From: an uncultured Alphaproteobacteria bacterium
Lineage (GTDB): Bacteria; Pseudomonadota; Alphaproteobacteria; Micropepsales; Micropepsaceae
Direction: 5' to 3'
Length of the DNA stretch: 64,000 nt
Assembly (NCBI GenBank): GCA_903897605.1
Contig: CAIUCH010000015.1
Span: forward strand, 1 to 64,000
Shown piece by piece: positions 61,845-64,000 of the stretch. The notes under the pieces were generated by a model, which had not been told where the DNA came from, searched no databases, and worked only from the letters and a program-made list of their open reading frames with translations. How positions within the stretch are numbered: the first letter of the stretch is position 1; each line of letters opens with the position of its first letter. The position numbers and the translations under genes are program-made.

Positions 61845-62591
61845 ATGTTCTACGGCATCGGCATCACCGCGCTTCTCATCGACCTGGCGTTGGCCTATCA
61901 CGTCATCCGCACCGGCCGTTCCTTTCTTTGGATTCTCGCCATTGCGGTGGTGCCGCCGCCATTTGGCTGGATCACTTATGGCGTCTTCGCCATCCTGCCC
62001 GACATGTGGTCGAGCGGGCCGGCGCGACGTTTTGCCGACAATGTGGTGAATGTCGCCGATCCCGGCCGCGGTTTTCGCGAAAAGCAACGCCAAGTGGCGA
62101 CCGTGGGCTCCGCCGACGCCAAGCGCGTCCTGGCCGAGGAATGCATCCGGATGGGCCGCTTTACCGACGCGGTGGAGTTGTATGAAAGCGCCATGGCGGG
62201 ACCTTTGGGCGCCAGCGACGCCACGCTGCTGAAAGGTCTTGCCCGCGCCAAGATGCTGGCGGGCGATGGCGCGGCGGCGCAAGCCCTGTTCCTGCAATTG
62301 AAACAGACCGATCCCAATGCCTCCGACGCCGATGCCGAGCTGGACTATGCCCGCGCCCTGGCGTTGCAAGGCAAGAATGACGCGGCGATGCGGCAATATG
62401 AGAATGTGGTGCCGCGCTATCCCGGCGAGGAGGCCCGTTGCCGCTTCGCGATGCTGCTGCAGCAATTGGGACAGGAACAACGGGCGCAGCAGCTGTTTCG
62501 TGAAATCCTGGATTCGGTGAAGGGCGCGCCGGGTTACTATCGCCGCCGCCAGGCCGAGTGGGTGCGCATCGCGCGCCAGCAGCTGAAATAG
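61845..62591 (+). CDS. TPR-containing membrane protein
   Basis: Two N-terminal hydrophobic segments then TPR-like repeats (LDYARALALQGKNDAAMRQYENVVPRYPGEEARCRFAMLLQQLGQEQRAQQLFREIL). Confidence 0.8.
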   Translation: MFYGIGITALLIDLALAYHVIRTGRSFLWILAIAVVPPPFGWITYGVFAILPDMWSSGPARRFADNVVNVADPGRGFREKQRQVATVGSADAKRVLAEECIRMGRFTDAVELYESAMAGPLGASDATLLKGLARAKMLAGDGAAAQALFLQLKQTDPNASDADAELDYARALALQGKNDAAMRQYENVVPRYPGEEARCRFAMLLQQLGQEQRAQQLFREILDSVKGAPGYYRRRQAEWVRIARQQLK

Positions 62592-62595
62592 CCGC

Positions 62596-63624
62596 TTATT
62601 CCTTGCCGCTGACGCGGGCGACCAATTTCGCCAGAGCCGCTGACTGTTTGTGCCACTGCCGCACCGGCACGGCGGGATAGCCCGCCACCGTCTCGCCCGG
62701 CGCCACATCGCGCATCACGCCGCTCTTGCCGGCAATCTTGGCGCCGGTGCCGATGGTGAGATGATCGCTGATCGACGTCGCGCCGCCCACCATCACGAAA
62801 TCGCCAAGGGTGGTGGACCCCGCGACCCCCGCCTGTCCGGCCAGGATGCAGCCTCTGCCGAGTTTCACATTGTGGCCAATCTGGACCAAATTATCGAGCG
62901 CGCTCATCGCCCCAATCACCGTGTCGCCCAGCGAGCCGCGATCGATGGCGCAATTGCCGCCGATCTCGACTTGGTCTTCGATGATGACGCGGCCGACCTG
63001 GAAGACCCGCATCGGACCTTTGGGGCCGGGCACGAAGCCGAAACCTTCGCCGCCGATCGAGACATTCTCCGCGATGCTGACATGGGCGCCGATCAGGGCG
63101 TGACTGATGCTGCTGTTGGCGCCAATCGCGGTGTCATCGCCGATGGTGACGCCGTCGCCGATCACGGCATTGGGGCTGATGCGGCAGCGGGCGCCGATTT
63201 GGACATTCTCGCCCACCACGGCACCGGCGCCGATTTCGGTGTCATCGCCGATGCGGGCGCTGGCGGCAACGAAGGCGCGCGAATGGATGAAGGCCTTGGG
63301 CAGCGCGCGCGGATAAAACAATTTTCCGATCCGCGCAAAAGCAAGGCGGGGATCGTCGATCAGCAGCAACGTGCTGCCATTGTGCGGATAGGCGCTGAGC
63401 TTGCGGCTAGTGACGACCACGCTGGCATGGCATTTGGCAAAGGCGGTGGCGTGCCTCGGATCGCTGAAAACGGCCAGTTCGCCGGCGGTCGCATCTTCCA
63501 ATTCGGCGACATCGCGGATCATTTCGCCCGCGCGTTCGGGCTGGGCGAGTTCAGCGCCCACGGTTCCGGCGATATGGCCCAACGAAAACGGGCCATCCGC
63601 ATGAAAAAAACGGCTATCCGGCAT
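62596..63624 (-). CDS. lpxD: UDP-3-O-(3-hydroxymyristoyl)glucosamine N-acyltransferase
   Basis: Hexapeptide repeats; [49 protein letters not shown]. Confidence 0.96.
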   Translation of the reverse strand: MPDSRFFHADGPFSLGHIAGTVGAELAQPERAGEMIRDVAELEDATAGELAVFSDPRHATAFAKCHASVVVTSRKLSAYPHNGSTLLLIDDPRLAFARIGKLFYPRALPKAFIHSRAFVAASARIGDDTEIGAGAVVGENVQIGARCRISPNAVIGDGVTIGDDTAIGANSSISHALIGAHVSIAENVSIGGEGFGFVPGPKGPMRVFQVGRVIIEDQVEIGGNCAIDRGSLGDTVIGAMSALDNLVQIGHNVKLGRGCILAGQAGVAGSTTLGDFVMVGGATSISDHLTIGTGAKIAGKSGVMRDVAPGETVAGYPAVPVRQWHKQSAALAKLVARVSGKE

Positions 63625-63754
63625 GCGCGCCCCTGGCACCGAAACCCGGCCGCTCCCGCATCCAAGTTTCTGCCCAGGACGCTAACACAGATTTAAGGTG
63701 GGCACAGTCAAATGATAAACATTAACCAGCCGGTCTCAGTGACAACAAGTTGCT

Positions 63755-64000
63755 TCACTCTCCCGCCATCGCCCCATCATATTCTTCCTGCGCCGCGACC
63801 CAGAGGCTTTCCGCCGCCGCCAATTTGCGCGCAGCCTCCGCGCGCTTCTTGGAAACGGCGCTTCCCTTGGCGGGATCGCGTGTAAAAAGCAGCGGGTCGG
63901 CCAGGGCACGATCCAGCTTAGCGAGTTCCGTCTGCAAGGTGGCGATCTGGGATTCCGCCGAATCGATTCGGTCCTTGAGCGGCTTCAGTTCCCGGCGCCG
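63755..64000 (-). CDS. ABC-F ATPase C-terminal coiled-coil (truncated by window edge)
   Basis: RRELKPLKDRIDSAESQIATLQTELAKLDRALADPLLFTRDPAKGSAVSKKRAEAARKLAAAESLWVAAQEEYDGA. Confidence 0.75.
   Translation of the reverse strand, partial: RRRELKPLKDRIDSAESQIATLQTELAKLDRALADPLLFTRDPAKGSAVSKKRAEAARKLAAAESLWVAAQEEYDGAMAGE

Overview
This is a GC-rich alphaproteobacterial chromosome segment, probably Rhizomicrobium/Micropepsaceae-like (lineage is a guess from protein style). About 6.4-64 kb is mostly ordinary core genome: soxCD-like pair, ppx, rlmE, guaB, rsmB, guaA, dnaB, alr, mlaEF, radA, cvpA, purF, der, bamB, rpsF-rpsR-rplI, fabD-fabG-acpP-fabF-mltG-yicC-gmk, rsmA, pdxA, surA-like, lptD-lptG-lptF, pepA, holC, lpxD and an ABC-F C-terminus. 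The unusual part is 1-6.5 kb. It holds the C-terminal part of a large serine recombinase, a tRNA-Gln(CTG), and two consecutive insert segments. These end in partial tRNA-Gln 5' halves and in a 291-bp near-identical direct repeat that includes the end of a CHRD gene. This looks like a composite island inserted at the anticodon loop of tRNA-Gln. Its low-GC cargo is an RNA-methylase-like protein with a DPRW (not DPPW) motif, a kanamycin-nucleotidyltransferase-like protein, and a barstar-like ORF that stays open in frame past its stop. Other points of interest are a deletion scar fusing two divergent gene remnants (about 16.9 kb), a 29-residue in-frame insertion in RsmA, an RGD-repeat extension on ribosomal protein S18, a tiny His-rich secreted peptide, and two palindromic candidate operators. 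No CRISPR array, rRNA operon or complete transposon was seen. All calls come from reading the sequence; no database search was run.
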